NCBI RefSeq assembly: GCF_001984825.2
Contig: NZ_CP043318.1
Coordinates: forward strand, 1,240,001-1,304,000
From: Enterobacter chengduensis
GTDB taxonomy: Bacteria; Pseudomonadota; Gammaproteobacteria; Enterobacterales; Enterobacteriaceae
Direction of reading: 5' to 3'
DNA length: 64,000 nucleotides
The position numbers were made by a program, and so were the translations under genes. The notes under the pieces were generated by a model. That model did no database searches. It was not told the origin of the DNA and was given only the letters and a program-made list of their open reading frames with translations. Positions 1 through 9,651 of the stretch are shown here, piece after piece (positions within the stretch are counted from its first letter, which is position 1; every line of letters begins with the position of its first letter).

Positions 1-214
1 CACTGCGCACTTCGAATACGTTGCGGGCGGTGCAAGCAACGGTCTGGCACACGTTGCGCAGGATGCTGAAATTCCTGTCGCGTTCGGCGTGCTGACTACC
101 GAAAGTATTGAACAAGCCATCGAACGTGCCGGCACCAAAGCCGGTAACAAAGGTGCAGAAGCTGCACTGACCGCGCTTGAAATGATCAATGTATTGAAAG
201 CCATCAAGGCCTGA
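1..214 (+). CDS. ribH: 6,7-dimethyl-8-ribityllumazine synthase, C-terminal part (5' end outside the window)
   Basis: Open from the window edge in frame 2 to TGA at 212-214, giving about 70 residues that read [16 protein letters not shown] and end in INVLKAIKA. They match the C-terminal third of lumazine synthase (RibH, called RibE in E. coli), the icosahedral enzyme that condenses 3,4-dihydroxy-2-butanone-4-phosphate with ribityl-aminouracil in riboflavin synthesis. nusB starts 22 nt downstream, the same riboflavin-nusB order as in E. coli, so the two are probably co-transcribed. The catalytic N-terminal part is not visible. Confidence 0.95.
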   Translation, partial: TAHFEYVAGGASNGLAHVAQDAEIPVAFGVLTTESIEQAIERAGTKAGNKGAEAALTALEMINVLKAIKA

Positions 215-235
215 TTTTTTTGTAAGGGGAATTCC

Positions 236-655
236 GTGAAACCTGCTGCTCGTCGCCGCGCCCGTGAATGTGCCGTTCAGGCACTTTACTCCTGGCAGTT
301 GTCCCAGAACGACATCGCTGATGTTGAATACCAGTTCCTGTCAGAACAGGACGTGAAAGACGTTGACGTTCTGTACTTCCGTGAACTGCTGTCGGGAGTG
401 GCGACTAATAGCGCGTATCTCGATGGTCTGATGAAGCCATACCTGTCCCGTCTGCTCGAAGAGCTGGGCCAGGTAGAAAAAGCAGTGTTGCGTATCGCGC
501 TGTTTGAGCTGTCTAAACGTGATGATGTGCCGTACAAAGTGGCCATCAACGAAGCGATCGAGCTGGCGAAAACCTTCGGCGCTGAAGACAGCCACAAGTT
601 CGTAAACGGCGTTCTTGATAAAGCAGCACCTGCGATCCGTCCCCACAAAAAGTGA
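236..655 (+). CDS. nusB: transcription antitermination factor NusB
   Basis: 139 residues, the family length, nearly identical to E. coli NusB (begins [20 protein letters not shown]). It is a small all-helical protein that with NusE (S10) binds boxA in rRNA leader transcripts and supports antitermination. The start is GTG at 236, preceded by AAGGGGA at about 223-229; no ATG nearby fits the conserved N-terminus. It lies between ribH and thiL, and a strong hairpin follows the stop, so most transcripts may end before thiL. Confidence 0.97.
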   Translation: MKPAARRRARECAVQALYSWQLSQNDIADVEYQFLSEQDVKDVDVLYFRELLSGVATNSAYLDGLMKPYLSRLLEELGQVEKAVLRIALFELSKRDDVPYKVAINEAIELAKTFGAEDSHKFVNGVLDKAAPAIRPHKK

Positions 656-660
656 TCCGC

Positions 661-710
661 AAACCGGAGTCCTGCATTGCCCGACGGGCAGTGCGGCTCC
701 GGTTTTTTCT
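661..710 (+). terminator. long hairpin with U-tract between nusB and thiL
   Basis: Outer arms AAACCGGAG (661-669) and CTCCGGTTT (697-705) enclose a second palindrome, GCATTGCCC / GGGCAGTGC, and are followed by a run of T. This is a typical intrinsic terminator for the ribH-nusB transcript. thiL begins 23 nt later, so it needs readthrough or its own start. Confidence 0.8.
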
Positions 711-732
711 TTTATTTGCTGAGGCATAACGT

Positions 733-1704
733 ATGGCATGCGGCGAATTCTCCCTGATTGCCCGTTATTTCGACCGTGTCAGAACCTCTCGTCTTGATGT
801 TGAAACCGGCATTGGCGATGACTGTGCACTTCTCAATATTCCCGAAAAACAGACGCTGGCAATCAGCACCGACACCTTAGTGTGCGGGCGTCATTTCTTA
901 CCGGATATCGATCCTGCCGATCTGGCGTACAAAGCTCTCGCGGTTAACGTCAGCGATCTGGCGGCGATGGGGGCCGATCCCGCCTGGCTGACGCTAGCCC
1001 TGACGCTGCCAGAGGTGGATGAAGCCTGGCTTGAAGCCTTTAGCGATGCGCTGTTCGAGCAGCTTAGCTACTACGATATGCAGCTGATTGGCGGTGATAC
1101 CACGGCCGGGCCGCTGTCGATGACGCTGGCGATCCACGGCTACGTGCCGCTTGGCCGCGCGCTGAAGCGCTCGGGCGCAAAACCGGGTGACTGGATCTAC
1201 GTGACCGGTACGCCGGGTGACAGCGCGGCAGGGCTGGCTATCCTTCAGCACCGTTTAGCGATTGAAGACGCTGACGATGCGGCGTATCTGGTGAAACGCC
1301 ATCTGCGCCCGACGCCGCGCATTCTGCACGGCCAGGCGCTGCGCGAGCGGGCAAGCTCGGCTATCGATCTGTCTGACGGGCTGATCTCGGATCTCGGGCA
1401 TATCCTGAAGGCCAGCGACGTGGGCGCGCGCGTTGACCTGGATCTGTTCCCGCTGTCAGAACAGCTGCTTCGCCATGTGGAACCTGACCAGGCGCTGCGC
1501 TGGGCGCTATCCGGCGGTGAAGACTACGAACTGTGCTTCACGGTGCCTGAACTCAATCGTGGCACGCTGGACGTGGCGTTAGCGCATCTCGGCGCGAAGT
1601 TTACCTGTATTGGTCAGATCATGCCGGAGAGCGAAGGGCTGAAGTTTGTGCAGGACGGTGCGCCGGTGACGCTCGACTGGAAAGGGTACGATCACTTCGG
1701 GTGA
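733..1704 (+). CDS. thiL: thiamine-monophosphate kinase ThiL, slightly shortened C-terminus
   Basis: 323 residues; phosphorylates thiamine monophosphate to thiamine diphosphate with ATP, the last step of cofactor synthesis. The N-terminal GIGDDCALL (residues 26-34) supplies the metal/ATP aspartates, and [14 protein letters not shown] and [10 protein letters not shown] are the conserved AIR-synthase-fold motifs. E. coli ThiL, as I recall it, is 325 residues ending DHFATP and its stop overlaps the start of pgpA. Here the protein ends DHFG and no pgpA follows. The change affects only the extreme tail, so activity is probably kept. The start ATG at 733 gives the conserved [15 protein letters not shown]. 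Confidence 0.96.
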   Translation: MACGEFSLIARYFDRVRTSRLDVETGIGDDCALLNIPEKQTLAISTDTLVCGRHFLPDIDPADLAYKALAVNVSDLAAMGADPAWLTLALTLPEVDEAWLEAFSDALFEQLSYYDMQLIGGDTTAGPLSMTLAIHGYVPLGRALKRSGAKPGDWIYVTGTPGDSAAGLAILQHRLAIEDADDAAYLVKRHLRPTPRILHGQALRERASSAIDLSDGLISDLGHILKASDVGARVDLDLFPLSEQLLRHVEPDQALRWALSGGEDYELCFTVPELNRGTLDVALAHLGAKFTCIGQIMPESEGLKFVQDGAPVTLDWKGYDHFG

Positions 1705-1720
1705 GTTTGTGCACTCCGTA

Positions 1721-1756
1721 TTGCCGGGTGGCGGCTACGCCTTACCCGGCCTACAA
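1721..1756. repeat. REP/BIME-type palindromic element after thiL
   Basis: GCCGGGTGGCGGCTACGCC followed by TTACCCGGCCTAC is a classic REP unit: an imperfect GCCGG...CCGGC palindrome followed by CTACAAAA. It sits between the convergent thiL and yajO, exactly where pgpA would be expected. Such elements lie in intergenic regions, bind gyrase and Pol I, and can take part in deletions. Confidence 0.8.
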
Positions 1757-1766
1757 AAGAGGGTGC

Positions 1767-2741
1767 TTATTTAAACCCCACCACAGGATGCGGCTGATAC
1801 GGCGTCTCCAGCTCGGCAACCTGCTCCGGCGTCAGCGTGATATCCACCGCATTCAGCAGCTCATCCAGCTGTTCTTCCCGGGATGTGCCGATAATCGGCG
1901 CCGCGACGCCGCGTTTACCCAGCAGCCACGCCAGCGCCACCTGCGCGCGGGTTGCGCCGGTATCGTCGGCGATCCCAGCCAGGCGTTCGGCAATCAGCGC
2001 ATCGCTGGCTTCCGTACCGCCATAGAGATTTTTTCCCACTTCATCCGAGACCAGGCGAGCCGTGGTTTCTCCCCACGGACGGGTCAGGCGACCGCGCGCC
2101 AGCGGGCTCCACGGGATGACCGCAATGCCTTCCTGATGGCACAGGGGCAACATCTCGCGTTCTTCTTCACGATAGATCAGATTGTAGTGATCCTGCATGG
2201 TGACGAAGCGCGCCCAGCCGTGCTGCGCCTGGAGATCCAGCGCCTGCGCGAACTGCGACGCGTGCATAGATGACGCGCCGATGTAGCGCGCTTTCCCGGC
2301 TTTGACCACGTCGTTCAGCGCTTCGAGCGTTTCCTCTATTGGCGTGTTGTAATCCCAGCGATGGATTTGCAGCAGATCGACGTAATCCATGTTCAGGCGG
2401 CGGAGACTGTCATCAATGGAGCGCAGGATCTGCGCGCGGGAAAGGCCCTCAGACAGGTCACCTGACGGGTAGTACACTTTGGTGGCGACGACGATATCTT
2501 CCCGACGCGCAAAGTCACGGAGGGCGCGGCCAACAATCTCCTCGCTGCTGCCGTCGGAGTAGCTGTTGGCGGTGTCAAAGAAGTTAATGCCGCCCTCGAT
2601 GGCGCGTTGGATGATCGGACGGCTGCTCTCTTCCGGCAGCGTCCAGGCGTGATTACCCCGATCGGGCTCGCCAAAGGTCATGCATCCCAGACAAAGTCGG
2701 GAAACCTTAAGGTCCGTTTTTCCTAATGTTGTGTATTGCAC
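1767..2741 (-). CDS. yajO: NADPH-dependent aldo-keto reductase YajO
   Basis: 324 residues, the E. coli YajO length. The aldo-keto reductase tetrad is visible as D56 and Y61 (FFDTANSYSDG), K88 (ATKVYY) and H127 (LQIHRWD), on a TIM barrel. YajO has been tied to xylose reduction and to formation of 1-deoxyxylulose 5-phosphate from ribulose 5-phosphate, which fits its place directly after dxs in the same orientation. The start is GTG at 2741-2739 with AGGAGCGG a few bases upstream. That Shine-Dalgarno is one arm of a 13-bp inverted repeat, so translation may be controlled by structure. Confidence 0.93.
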   Translation of the reverse strand: MQYTTLGKTDLKVSRLCLGCMTFGEPDRGNHAWTLPEESSRPIIQRAIEGGINFFDTANSYSDGSSEEIVGRALRDFARREDIVVATKVYYPSGDLSEGLSRAQILRSIDDSLRRLNMDYVDLLQIHRWDYNTPIEETLEALNDVVKAGKARYIGASSMHASQFAQALDLQAQHGWARFVTMQDHYNLIYREEEREMLPLCHQEGIAVIPWSPLARGRLTRPWGETTARLVSDEVGKNLYGGTEASDALIAERLAGIADDTGATRAQVALAWLLGKRGVAAPIIGTSREEQLDELLNAVDITLTPEQVAELETPYQPHPVVGFK

Positions 2742-2743
2742 GG

Positions 2744-2792
2744 TTCCGCTCCTGCTGTTTAAACACCAGGTTTAAGCATAGCAGGAGCGGAA
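2744..2792 (-). promoter_or_regulatory. inverted repeat that would hide the yajO ribosome-binding site
   Basis: On the minus-strand transcript a 13-nt arm, TTCCGCTCCTGCT (from 2792), pairs perfectly with AGCAGGAGCGGAA (to 2744). An inner 6-bp helix, TTAAAC/GTTTAA, closes on ACCAG. The downstream arm contains the only Shine-Dalgarno of yajO and ends 2 nt before its GTG. No U-tract follows, so this looks less like a terminator than like a translation-control or RNA-processing hairpin between dxs and yajO. Confidence 0.65.
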
Positions 2793-2805
2793 AGGAGGGA
2801 AGGGG

Positions 2806-4668
2806 TCAGTCCAGCCAGGCGCGAATTTTGGCTTCGATCCCGGCGGCGTCCAGGCCAATCGCCGCGCGGGCTTCATCCTGGGTACCTTGCGGAATGAAAT
2901 GGTCCGGCAGGCCGAGGTTTAGCACCGGCACGGCTTTGCGGTTTGCCATCAGCACCTCGTTCACGCCGCTGCCCGCACCGCCCATGATGGCGTTTTCTTC
3001 CAGCGTGACCAGCACGTCATGTGTCTCGGCCATGCTCAGGATCAGCGCGTCGTCGAGCGGCTTCACGAAGCGCATATCCACCAGGGTGGCGTTCAGCGTT
3101 TCAGCGACCTTCGCCGCCTCTGGCATCAATGTGCCGAAGTTCAGAATCGCCACTTTTTCACCGCGACGCTTCACCAGACCTTTACCGATCGCCAGCTTTT
3201 CCAGCGGCTTCAGCTCAACGCCAACCGCATTGCCGCGCGGGTAGCGAACCGCGCTTGGGCCGTCCTGATAGTGGTAGCCGGTAAACAGCATCTGACGACA
3301 TTCGTTCTCGTCGCTTGGCGTCATGACAACCATATCCGGAATGCAGCGCAGGAACGACAGGTCAAATGCCCCCTGGTGCGTCTGGCCGTCGGCACCGACG
3401 ATGCCCGCACGGTCGATAGCAAACAGCACCGGCAGCTTCTGGATCGCCACGTCGTGGATCACCTGATCGTAGGCGCGCTGCAGGAAGGTGGAATAGATTG
3501 CGACAACCGGCTTGTAGCCGCCAATGGCCAGGCCCGCTGCAAACGTTACCGCGTGCTGCTCGGCAATCGCCACGTCGAAATACTGGTCAGGATATTTTCT
3601 GGAGAACTCCACCATGCCGGAGCCTTCGCGCATGGCCGGGGTGATCGCCATCAGCTTGTTGTCTTTGGCGGCGGTTTCGCACAGCCAGTCGCCGAAGATT
3701 TTTGAATAGCTCGGCATGCCGCCGCTGCTTTTTGGCAGACAGCCGCTGGACGGGTCAAATTTCGGCACCGCGTGGAAGGTGATCGGATCTTTTTCCGCCG
3801 GTTCGTAGCCACGCCCTTTTTTGGTCATGATGTGCAGGAACTGCGGCCCCTTCAGGTCGCGCATGTTCTTGAGGGTGGTCACCAGACCCTGCACGTCATG
3901 GCCGTCAACCGGGCCAATATAGTTAAAGCCCAGCTCTTCAAACAGGGTGCCCGGCACAACCATGCCTTTGATGTGTTCTTCGGTACGCTTGAGCAACTCT
4001 TTAATCGGCGGTACGCCGGAGAAGACTTTTTTGCCGCCTTCACGCAGCGAGGAGTAAAGCTTGCCGGAGAGCAACTGCGCCAGATGGTTGTTCAGCGCGC
4101 CCACGTTCTCGGAGATCGACATTTCGTTATCGTTAAGAATAACCAGCATGTCCGGCTTGATGTCGCCCGCATGGTTCATGGCCTCGAAGGCCATCCCGGC
4201 GGTAATGGCGCCGTCGCCAATCACGCAGACGGTGCGGCGCTGCTTGTTCTCTTTTTCGGCGGCAACGGCAATACCGATGCCCGCAGAAATGGAGGTAGAG
4301 GAGTGGCCGACGCTCAGCACGTCATACTCGCTCTCACCGCGCCACGGGAACGGGTGCAGGCCGCCTTTCTGACGAATGGTGCCAATTTTATCGCGACGTC
4401 CGGTCAGAATTTTGTGCGGATAGGCCTGGTGGCCCACGTCCCAGATGAGCCGATCGAACGGCGTGTTATAGACGTAGTGCAGCGCCACGGTCAGCTCTAC
4501 CGTGCCAAGCCCGGAGGCGAAATGGCCGCTGGAGCGGCTTACGCTGTCGAGCAGGTAGCGACGCAGCTCGTCGCACAGCTTCGGCAGGCTCTCTTTCGGC
4601 AACAGACGTAACTCCTGGGTGGAGTCCACTAACGCCAGTGTCGGGTATTTGGCAATATCAAAACTCAT
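2806..4668 (-). CDS. dxs: 1-deoxy-D-xylulose-5-phosphate synthase
   Basis: 620 residues, same length as E. coli Dxs. A thiamine-diphosphate enzyme that condenses pyruvate and glyceraldehyde 3-phosphate to DXP, the entry step of the MEP isoprenoid pathway and a precursor for thiamine and pyridoxal. Visible are the ThDP/Mg motif [18 protein letters not shown] with NDNEMS, the transketolase-like [15 protein letters not shown], and [15 protein letters not shown]. The frame could open one codon earlier at TTG (4671), but ATG at 4668 gives the conserved [12 protein letters not shown]. It follows ispA by 24 nt in the xseB-ispA-dxs operon, which joins two isoprenoid steps and ThDP use in one unit. 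Confidence 0.98.
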   Translation of the reverse strand: MSFDIAKYPTLALVDSTQELRLLPKESLPKLCDELRRYLLDSVSRSSGHFASGLGTVELTVALHYVYNTPFDRLIWDVGHQAYPHKILTGRRDKIGTIRQKGGLHPFPWRGESEYDVLSVGHSSTSISAGIGIAVAAEKENKQRRTVCVIGDGAITAGMAFEAMNHAGDIKPDMLVILNDNEMSISENVGALNNHLAQLLSGKLYSSLREGGKKVFSGVPPIKELLKRTEEHIKGMVVPGTLFEELGFNYIGPVDGHDVQGLVTTLKNMRDLKGPQFLHIMTKKGRGYEPAEKDPITFHAVPKFDPSSGCLPKSSGGMPSYSKIFGDWLCETAAKDNKLMAITPAMREGSGMVEFSRKYPDQYFDVAIAEQHAVTFAAGLAIGGYKPVVAIYSTFLQRAYDQVIHDVAIQKLPVLFAIDRAGIVGADGQTHQGAFDLSFLRCIPDMVVMTPSDENECRQMLFTGYHYQDGPSAVRYPRGNAVGVELKPLEKLAIGKGLVKRRGEKVAILNFGTLMPEAAKVAETLNATLVDMRFVKPLDDALILSMAETHDVLVTLEENAIMGGAGSGVNEVLMANRKAVPVLNLGLPDHFIPQGTQDEARAAIGLDAAGIEAKIRAWLD

Positions 4669-4692
4669 CAAAGGCTCATCGAGATATATAGT

Positions 4693-5592
4693 TTATTTAT
4701 TACGCTGGATGATATAGTCCGCTAGCGCTTCCAGTGCCGAGGTATCCAGCGATTGCGCGGCCAGCTGATTCAGCGACTGGCGGGCATCGTCAATCAGATC
4801 CCGGGCTTTACGCTGGGCTTGCTCGAGGCCCAGCAGGGCGGGGTAGGTACTTTTGCCAAGCTGCTGGTCCGCACCCTGACGTTTACCCAATGTTGCAGTA
4901 TCGCCCACCACATCCAGAATGTCATCCTGAACCTGGAATGCCAGACCGATACTTTCTGCGTATCTGTCCAGAATCGGCAGGGCGTTGCGCCCTCGTTCAC
5001 CCGCGCTCAGCGCGCCCAGGCGAACGGCGGAACGAATCAGTGCCCCTGTTTTATGGCGATGAATACGCTCCAGCTGTTCCAGATTAACCTGACGTCCTTC
5101 CGCTTCAAGATCCAGCGCTTGTCCGCCGCACATGCCCGCCACGCCGCTGGCCATGGCCAGCTCGGAGATCATTGCCAGCCGGTCGCGATCGACCACTTCC
5201 GCCATCGGCGCATCGCTCAGAATCGAGAAGGCCAGCGTTTGCAGGGCGTCACCCGCCAGAATGGCATTCGCTTCGCCAAACTTGATATGGCAGGTGGGCT
5301 GGCCCCGACGCAAATCGTCGTCGTCCATCGCCGGTAAATCATCATGAATCAGCGAATAGGCATGGATGCACTCAACGGCGGCGGCCGGGGCATCCAGCGT
5401 GTTATCGCTGATGCCAAACATATTGCCGGTCGCGTACACAAGGAACGGGCGCAGGCGCTTTCCACCCAAGAGTGCGCCATAGTGCATGGCCTCAACCAGT
5501 GGAGTGTTCTGAAAAGGCTGTGGGGCAATAAAACGGCGCAGGGCGTCGTTGGCGCGTACGACACGCGCCTCAAGCTCGTTGGCAAAATCCAT
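4693..5592 (-). CDS. ispA: farnesyl diphosphate synthase IspA
   Basis: 299 residues. Adds two isopentenyl units to DMAPP to make farnesyl diphosphate for quinones, undecaprenyl-P and heme O (CyoE, encoded at 11.2-12.1 kb, uses this product). The two aspartate-rich Mg-binding motifs are present: HDDLPAMDDDDLRRG around residue 85 and QVQDDILDVVGD in the second half. The GGKRLRPFLVYA substrate motif is near the N-terminus. Its ATG (5592-5590) directly abuts the xseB stop (5595-5593), indicating translational coupling. Confidence 0.97.
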   Translation of the reverse strand: MDFANELEARVVRANDALRRFIAPQPFQNTPLVEAMHYGALLGGKRLRPFLVYATGNMFGISDNTLDAPAAAVECIHAYSLIHDDLPAMDDDDLRRGQPTCHIKFGEANAILAGDALQTLAFSILSDAPMAEVVDRDRLAMISELAMASGVAGMCGGQALDLEAEGRQVNLEQLERIHRHKTGALIRSAVRLGALSAGERGRNALPILDRYAESIGLAFQVQDDILDVVGDTATLGKRQGADQQLGKSTYPALLGLEQAQRKARDLIDDARQSLNQLAAQSLDTSALEALADYIIQRNK

Positions 5593-5835
5593 TTACTCGG
5601 CGTCCGGTGTAAAAGGCGTGGTCTTCGCGTCTTCGCTGTCGGAAAGCAGGATCTGCACGCGCTGTTCGGCCTGCTGTAGCTTGACCTGCCCCTGGCGCGC
5701 CAGCTGCACGCCACGCTCGAATTCGTTGAGCGCCTCTTCCAGCGGGAGATCGCCGCTCTCAAGGCGGGTAACAATTTGCTCCAGTTCACTCAGCGCAGTT
5801 TCGAAACTGGCCGGTGCGTCGTTCTTCTTCGGCAT
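5593..5835 (-). CDS. xseB: exodeoxyribonuclease VII small subunit
   Basis: 80 residues, mostly helical ([25 protein letters not shown] ), matching E. coli XseB. Several copies assemble around XseA to form Exo VII, a metal-independent single-strand nuclease. The large-subunit gene xseA is not in this window. It is first in the xseB-ispA-dxs(-yajO) unit, a conserved order without an obvious functional link between the nuclease and isoprenoid synthesis. The charged, acidic C-terminal tail is usual for the family. Confidence 0.96.
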   Translation of the reverse strand: MPKKNDAPASFETALSELEQIVTRLESGDLPLEEALNEFERGVQLARQGQVKLQQAEQRVQILLSDSEDAKTTPFTPDAE

Positions 5836-6026
5836 AGTGAATTGACTCTTATATTCTCAGCCCCGACATGGTAACGGACTCAGGGCAATTATCAAATAAC
5901 GCGCAATGTGCACAGGAGCGGCGCGATGGTGGTATACTTGCGCGCCTGGATGCAGCCACGGGTGTGGGCTGCTGTACTCTTTTCCATTACAAGCCTTAAT
6001 ACGCTTGCCTAAGAAACATTGCCGCC

Positions 6027-7475
6027 ATGAAGTTTATCATTAAATTGTTCCCTGAAATCACCATCAAAAGCCAATCTGTGCGTTTGCGCTTTATTAAAAT
6101 TCTCACCGGGAACATTCGTAACGTATTAAAGCACTACGACGAAACCCTCGCCGTGGTGCGCCACTGGGACCACGTTGAGGTCCGTGCAAAAGACGAAAAC
6201 AAGCGTCAGGATATTCGCGATGCCCTGACCCGCATTCCGGGGATCCACCATATCCTGGAAGTGGAAGACGTTCCGTTCAGCGATATGCACGACATCTTCG
6301 AAAAAGCGCTGGTTCAGTACCGCGACCAGATCGAAGGCAAAACCTTCTGCGTGCGCGTGAAGCGTCGCGGCAAGCACGAGTTCAGCTCCATCGAAGTGGA
6401 ACGTTACGTTGGCGGCGGTCTGAATCAGCACGTCGAGTCTGCGCGCGTGCGTCTGACCCATCCTGAAGTGACGGTCAATCTGGAGATCGAAAACGATCGC
6501 CTGCTGCTGGTGAAAGGGCGCTATGAAGGTATCGGCGGCTTCCCGATTGGCACCCAGGAAGACGTATTGTCCCTGATCTCAGGCGGCTTCGACTCCGGCG
6601 TCTCCAGCTATATGCTGATGCGTCGCGGCTGCCGCGTGCACTACTGCTTCTTCAATCTGGGCGGCGCGGCGCACGAAATCGGCGTTCGTCAGGTGGCGCA
6701 TTACCTGTGGAACCGCTTCGGCAGCTCCCACCGCGTGCGTTTCGTGGCAATTAACTTCGAACCTGTGGTCGGCGAAATCCTTGAGAAAGTCGACGACGGC
6801 CAGATGGGCGTCATCCTGAAGCGCATGATGGTGCGCGCGGCGTCCAAAGTGGCTGAGCGCTACGGCGTGCAGGCGCTGGTGACCGGCGAAGCGCTCGGTC
6901 AGGTTTCCAGCCAGACGCTGACCAACCTGCGTCTGATCGACAACGTGTCTGATACGCTGATCCTGCGTCCGCTCATCTCCCACGATAAAGAGCACATCAT
7001 CGACCTGGCGCGTGAAATCGGTACCGAAGATTTTGCCCGCACCATGCCGGAATACTGCGGCGTGATCTCAAAAAGCCCAACGGTGAAAGCGGTGAAGGCG
7101 AAGATCGAAGCCGAAGAAGAGCACTTCGATTTCAGCATTCTGGAAAAAGTGGTGGCGGAAGCGTCCAACATTGATATCCGCGAGATTGCCCAGCAGACCG
7201 AGCAGGACGTGGTTGAAGTGGAAACCGTGAGCGGTTTCGGCCCTAACGATGCGATTCTGGATATCCGCTCGATCGACGAGCAGGACGACAAGCCGCTGCA
7301 GGTTGAAGGCGTCGAGGTGGTTTCTCTGCCGTTCTACAAGCTGAGCACGAAGTTTGGTGACCTCGACCAGAGCAAAACGTATCTGCTGTGGTGCGAGCGC
7401 GGGGTGATGAGCCGCCTGCAGGCGCTGTATCTGCGCGAGCAGGGCTTTGCGAACGTGAAGGTGTATCGTCCGTAG
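6027..7475 (+). CDS. thiI: tRNA 4-thiouridine synthetase / thiazole sulfur carrier ThiI
   Basis: 482 residues, the full three-part gammaproteobacterial form: N-terminal ferredoxin-like plus THUMP domain (about 1-165), PP-loop adenylation domain with SGGFDSG, and a C-terminal rhodanese domain. Both catalytic cysteines can be counted: C344 (EYCGVIS) and C456 ([10 protein letters not shown]), the latter carrying the persulfide. It makes s4U8 in tRNA and passes sulfur to ThiS for thiamine thiazole synthesis. It is transcribed divergently from the xseB operon, with a 191-bp gap holding both promoters. Confidence 0.97.
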   Translation: MKFIIKLFPEITIKSQSVRLRFIKILTGNIRNVLKHYDETLAVVRHWDHVEVRAKDENKRQDIRDALTRIPGIHHILEVEDVPFSDMHDIFEKALVQYRDQIEGKTFCVRVKRRGKHEFSSIEVERYVGGGLNQHVESARVRLTHPEVTVNLEIENDRLLLVKGRYEGIGGFPIGTQEDVLSLISGGFDSGVSSYMLMRRGCRVHYCFFNLGGAAHEIGVRQVAHYLWNRFGSSHRVRFVAINFEPVVGEILEKVDDGQMGVILKRMMVRAASKVAERYGVQALVTGEALGQVSSQTLTNLRLIDNVSDTLILRPLISHDKEHIIDLAREIGTEDFARTMPEYCGVISKSPTVKAVKAKIEAEEEHFDFSILEKVVAEASNIDIREIAQQTEQDVVEVETVSGFGPNDAILDIRSIDEQDDKPLQVEGVEVVSLPFYKLSTKFGDLDQSKTYLLWCERGVMSRLQALYLREQGFANVKVYRP

Positions 7476-7489
7476 TTTCTTGCCGGGGA

Positions 7490-7536
7490 GTGCGGCCTGA
7501 TGTCCTCACCCCGGCCCTCTCCCACAGGGAGAGGGA
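7490..7536. repeat. 47-nt dispersed palindromic repeat, copy 1
   Basis: The unit carries a 9-bp perfect stem, CCCTCTCCC ACA GGGAGAGGG (7516-7536), preceded by GTGCGGCCTGATG and CCTCACCC. The same 47-nt unit occurs inverted at 40460-40506 with three differences. Here it lies between convergent thiI and yajL and may end transcripts from both sides, although the U-tract is weak. Confidence 0.75.
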
Positions 7537-7542
7537 GAACAC

Positions 7543-8133
7543 CTATTCGTAATAATTATAAATCCCCGCCGGCATCACCAATGACGATGCCACTTCGTAG
7601 GCCTTCTCGCGCCCGACCAGCAGGTCAATAATCTTCAATCCAAAATCAATCGCGGTGCCCGGGCCCTGGCTGGTCAGCAGGTTGACGCGCGGGTCCCAGA
7701 CGACGCGTTTGTCCACCCAGTGCTTGTCCGGGATCGTATCCTTAAGCCCCGGGAAGCCGGTCATATTGCCGAGGGGGAAGATATCGTGCGGAACCAGAAC
7801 CGTGCCCGCAGCGGCGCAGATGGCTGCGACGATACGGCCAGATAGATGAAACTGACGCACGGTTTCGACCAGCAGCGGGCTGTCGCGAAAACACTCCGCG
7901 CCCTTCAGCCCTCCAGGCAGGACGATGATGTCGTAATCTCCGTCAGCCACCTGCACCAGCGGGGCATCCGCGAGGATTTTCACCCCGCGTGAACAGGTGA
8001 TGGCCAGATTACCGTCGCTGGCGACGCTGGCGGTGGTGACCTTAATGCCGCCGCGCACCATCAAATCAATGGCGGTGACCGCTTCCATCTCTTCGCTACC
8101 AGGGGCGAGGCATACCAGTGCTGACGCGCTCAT
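7543..8133 (-). CDS. yajL: protein/nucleotide deglycase-like chaperone YajL (DJ-1/PfpI family)
   Basis: 196 residues. The DJ-1 fold nucleophile is C106 in [11 protein letters not shown], with the acidic partner E15 in [11 protein letters not shown]; the sequence ends [10 protein letters not shown]. YajL protects thiols against oxidative and glyoxal damage and has been described as a deglycase, though that activity is debated. The frame stays open upstream to 8202, but ATG at 8133, with AAGGA about 8 nt before it, gives the E. coli start [13 protein letters not shown]. The first 38 nt overlap the end of panE, so the two are translationally linked as in E. coli. Confidence 0.95.
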   Translation of the reverse strand: MSASALVCLAPGSEEMEAVTAIDLMVRGGIKVTTASVASDGNLAITCSRGVKILADAPLVQVADGDYDIIVLPGGLKGAECFRDSPLLVETVRQFHLSGRIVAAICAAAGTVLVPHDIFPLGNMTGFPGLKDTIPDKHWVDKRVVWDPRVNLLTSQGPGTAIDFGLKIIDLLVGREKAYEVASSLVMPAGIYNYYE

Positions 8134-9007
8134 ATTCATTTTCCTTACGTTTAACCCGATCGTACAGGCGGGCGTTTTCCGGCACCGCGATACCGTGCGC
8201 ACGGGCGCGCTTTAGCAGATAGCCGGTAATGTAGTCGATTTCGGTGTGGCGTAACGCCCGCACGTCCTGCAGCATTGAGGAGATATTTTCTGCAGTGCTA
8301 TCAATCACCTGCTCAACATAATAGCGTAAATCATCCGCCGAGGTGTGTAAGCCCTCACGCTCAACGACCGAAGCCACTTCTTCGCACAGCGCCGCGATTT
8401 CCTGCGGATGTTTTTTTAGCGCGCCGTTTGGACAGTCCCAGAGCGCCGTCAGCGGGTTAATCACGCAGTTTACCGCCAGCTTGCGCCACAGCTGAGGGCG
8501 AATGTTGTTGTGCCAGGCGACATCCGGCAATACGTTCTGCAGCACGTCGGCGAGATAGCTGTAGTCGCCATCCTGCGTTCTGGCGGGGCCAATATGCGTC
8601 ACGCCGCTGGCAACGTGCACGATAATATTGCCGTCGCGACGTGCGGCATGCGTCGTCGTCGCCATCAGCAGAGGCTGCGGGACGCTTTTCAGCTCATCAA
8701 TGGTCCCCATGCCGTTATGCAGCAGCAGTATGGGCGAAGTGGGAGGGAGCTGCGCGGCCAGCGTCTTTACCGCGTCTGAGACCTGCCACGCCTTGAGCGT
8801 CACCAGCAGGAGGTCGCTTTTTGCCAGGAAATCGGGATCGTTCGCGGTGAGGGATTCGTTAAATATGCTTCCGTCTTCGCTAATCAGGTTTACACTGCAA
8901 TAGGGCTGGGGCACGCGCAGCCAGCCCTGAACCTCATGTCCGTGCTTGCACAGCGCGGTCAGCCACAGCTGACCAAGCGCTCCGCATCCGAGCACCGTAA
9001 TTTTCAT
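8096..9007 (-). CDS. panE: 2-dehydropantoate 2-reductase PanE
   Basis: 303 residues. NADPH-dependent ketopantoate reductase that makes pantoate for coenzyme A. The N-terminal Rossmann motif [11 protein letters not shown] opens the protein; [20 protein letters not shown] holds the catalytic lysine and substrate asparagine region, and [10 protein letters not shown] the C-terminal substrate contacts. It is divergent from yajQ with a 121-bp gap and overlaps yajL downstream by 38 nt. Confidence 0.96.
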   Translation of the reverse strand: MKITVLGCGALGQLWLTALCKHGHEVQGWLRVPQPYCSVNLISEDGSIFNESLTANDPDFLAKSDLLLVTLKAWQVSDAVKTLAAQLPPTSPILLLHNGMGTIDELKSVPQPLLMATTTHAARRDGNIIVHVASGVTHIGPARTQDGDYSYLADVLQNVLPDVAWHNNIRPQLWRKLAVNCVINPLTALWDCPNGALKKHPQEIAALCEEVASVVEREGLHTSADDLRYYVEQVIDSTAENISSMLQDVRALRHTEIDYITGYLLKRARAHGIAVPENARLYDRVKRKENEYERVSTGMPRPW

Positions 9008-9128
9008 TGTTCCTCCTCACCTGCAACTGCGCCAGGTGTTACAGCTTAATTATACAGCTAAGCTTCTGTTGAGTTATGCCTCGTAGCGGGTATTATGCAA
9101 CGCAACAAAAGTGAAGGGAGAAGAAAAG

Positions 9129-9620
9129 ATGCCATCTTTCGATATTGTTTCCGAAGTTGATATCCAGGAAGTTCGCAACGGCGTTGAGAACGCAACCCGC
9201 GAAGTTGAGTCACGTTTCGATTTTCGTGGCGTTGAGGCCTCGTTTGAGCTGAACGACGCAAATAAGACCATTAAGGTGCTGAGCGAGTCTGATTTTCAGG
9301 TGAATCAGCTGCTCGACATTCTGCGCGCTAAGCTGTTGAAGCGCGGCATCGAGGGGACGTCTCTGGACGTGCCGGAAGAGTTTGTGCACAGCGGTAAGAA
9401 CTGGTTTGTCGAGGCCAAGCTGAAGCAGGGCATTGAGAGCGCGGTCCAGAAGAAGATCGTTAAGCTCATCAAAGACAGCAAGCTGAAGGTGCAGGCGCAG
9501 ATCCAGGGCGAAGAGATTCGCGTGACCGGTAAGTCCCGCGATGACCTCCAGTCCGTCATGGCGCTGGTGCGCGGCGGCGATCTGGGACAGCCGTTCCAGT
9601 TTAAAAACTTCCGCGATTAA
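9129..9620 (+). CDS. yajQ: YajQ family nucleotide-binding protein
   Basis: 163 residues starting [11 protein letters not shown]. Two ferredoxin-like halves, rich in charged residues ([32 protein letters not shown]). Family members bind nucleotides, with cyclic-di-GMP binding shown in Xanthomonas and Pseudomonas homologues; a role as cofactor for phage phi6 transcription has been reported. No enzymatic motif is visible. The frame is open 18 nt further up, but ATG 9129 sits behind the AAGGGAGAAGAAAAG purine tract and matches E. coli. Confidence 0.93.
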   Translation: MPSFDIVSEVDIQEVRNGVENATREVESRFDFRGVEASFELNDANKTIKVLSESDFQVNQLLDILRAKLLKRGIEGTSLDVPEEFVHSGKNWFVEAKLKQGIESAVQKKIVKLIKDSKLKVQAQIQGEEIRVTGKSRDDLQSVMALVRGGDLGQPFQFKNFRD

Positions 9621-9626
9621 TGCAAT

Positions 9627-9651
9627 AAAGCCCGGTTCCACCGGGCTTTTT
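9627..9651. terminator. bidirectional terminator between yajQ and yajR
   Basis: AAAGCCCGG (9627-9635), loop TTCCA, CCGGGCTTT (9641-9649), with T on the yajQ side and A on the other. It ends both convergent genes; the yajR stop codon begins right beside it. Confidence 0.85.

Noticed and set aside
1701..2273. 190-codon plus-strand frame opposite yajO, considered as a remnant of pgpA
   Set aside because: Its sequence lacks phosphatidylglycerophosphatase motifs and runs entirely over yajO, whose active-site tetrad is intact.
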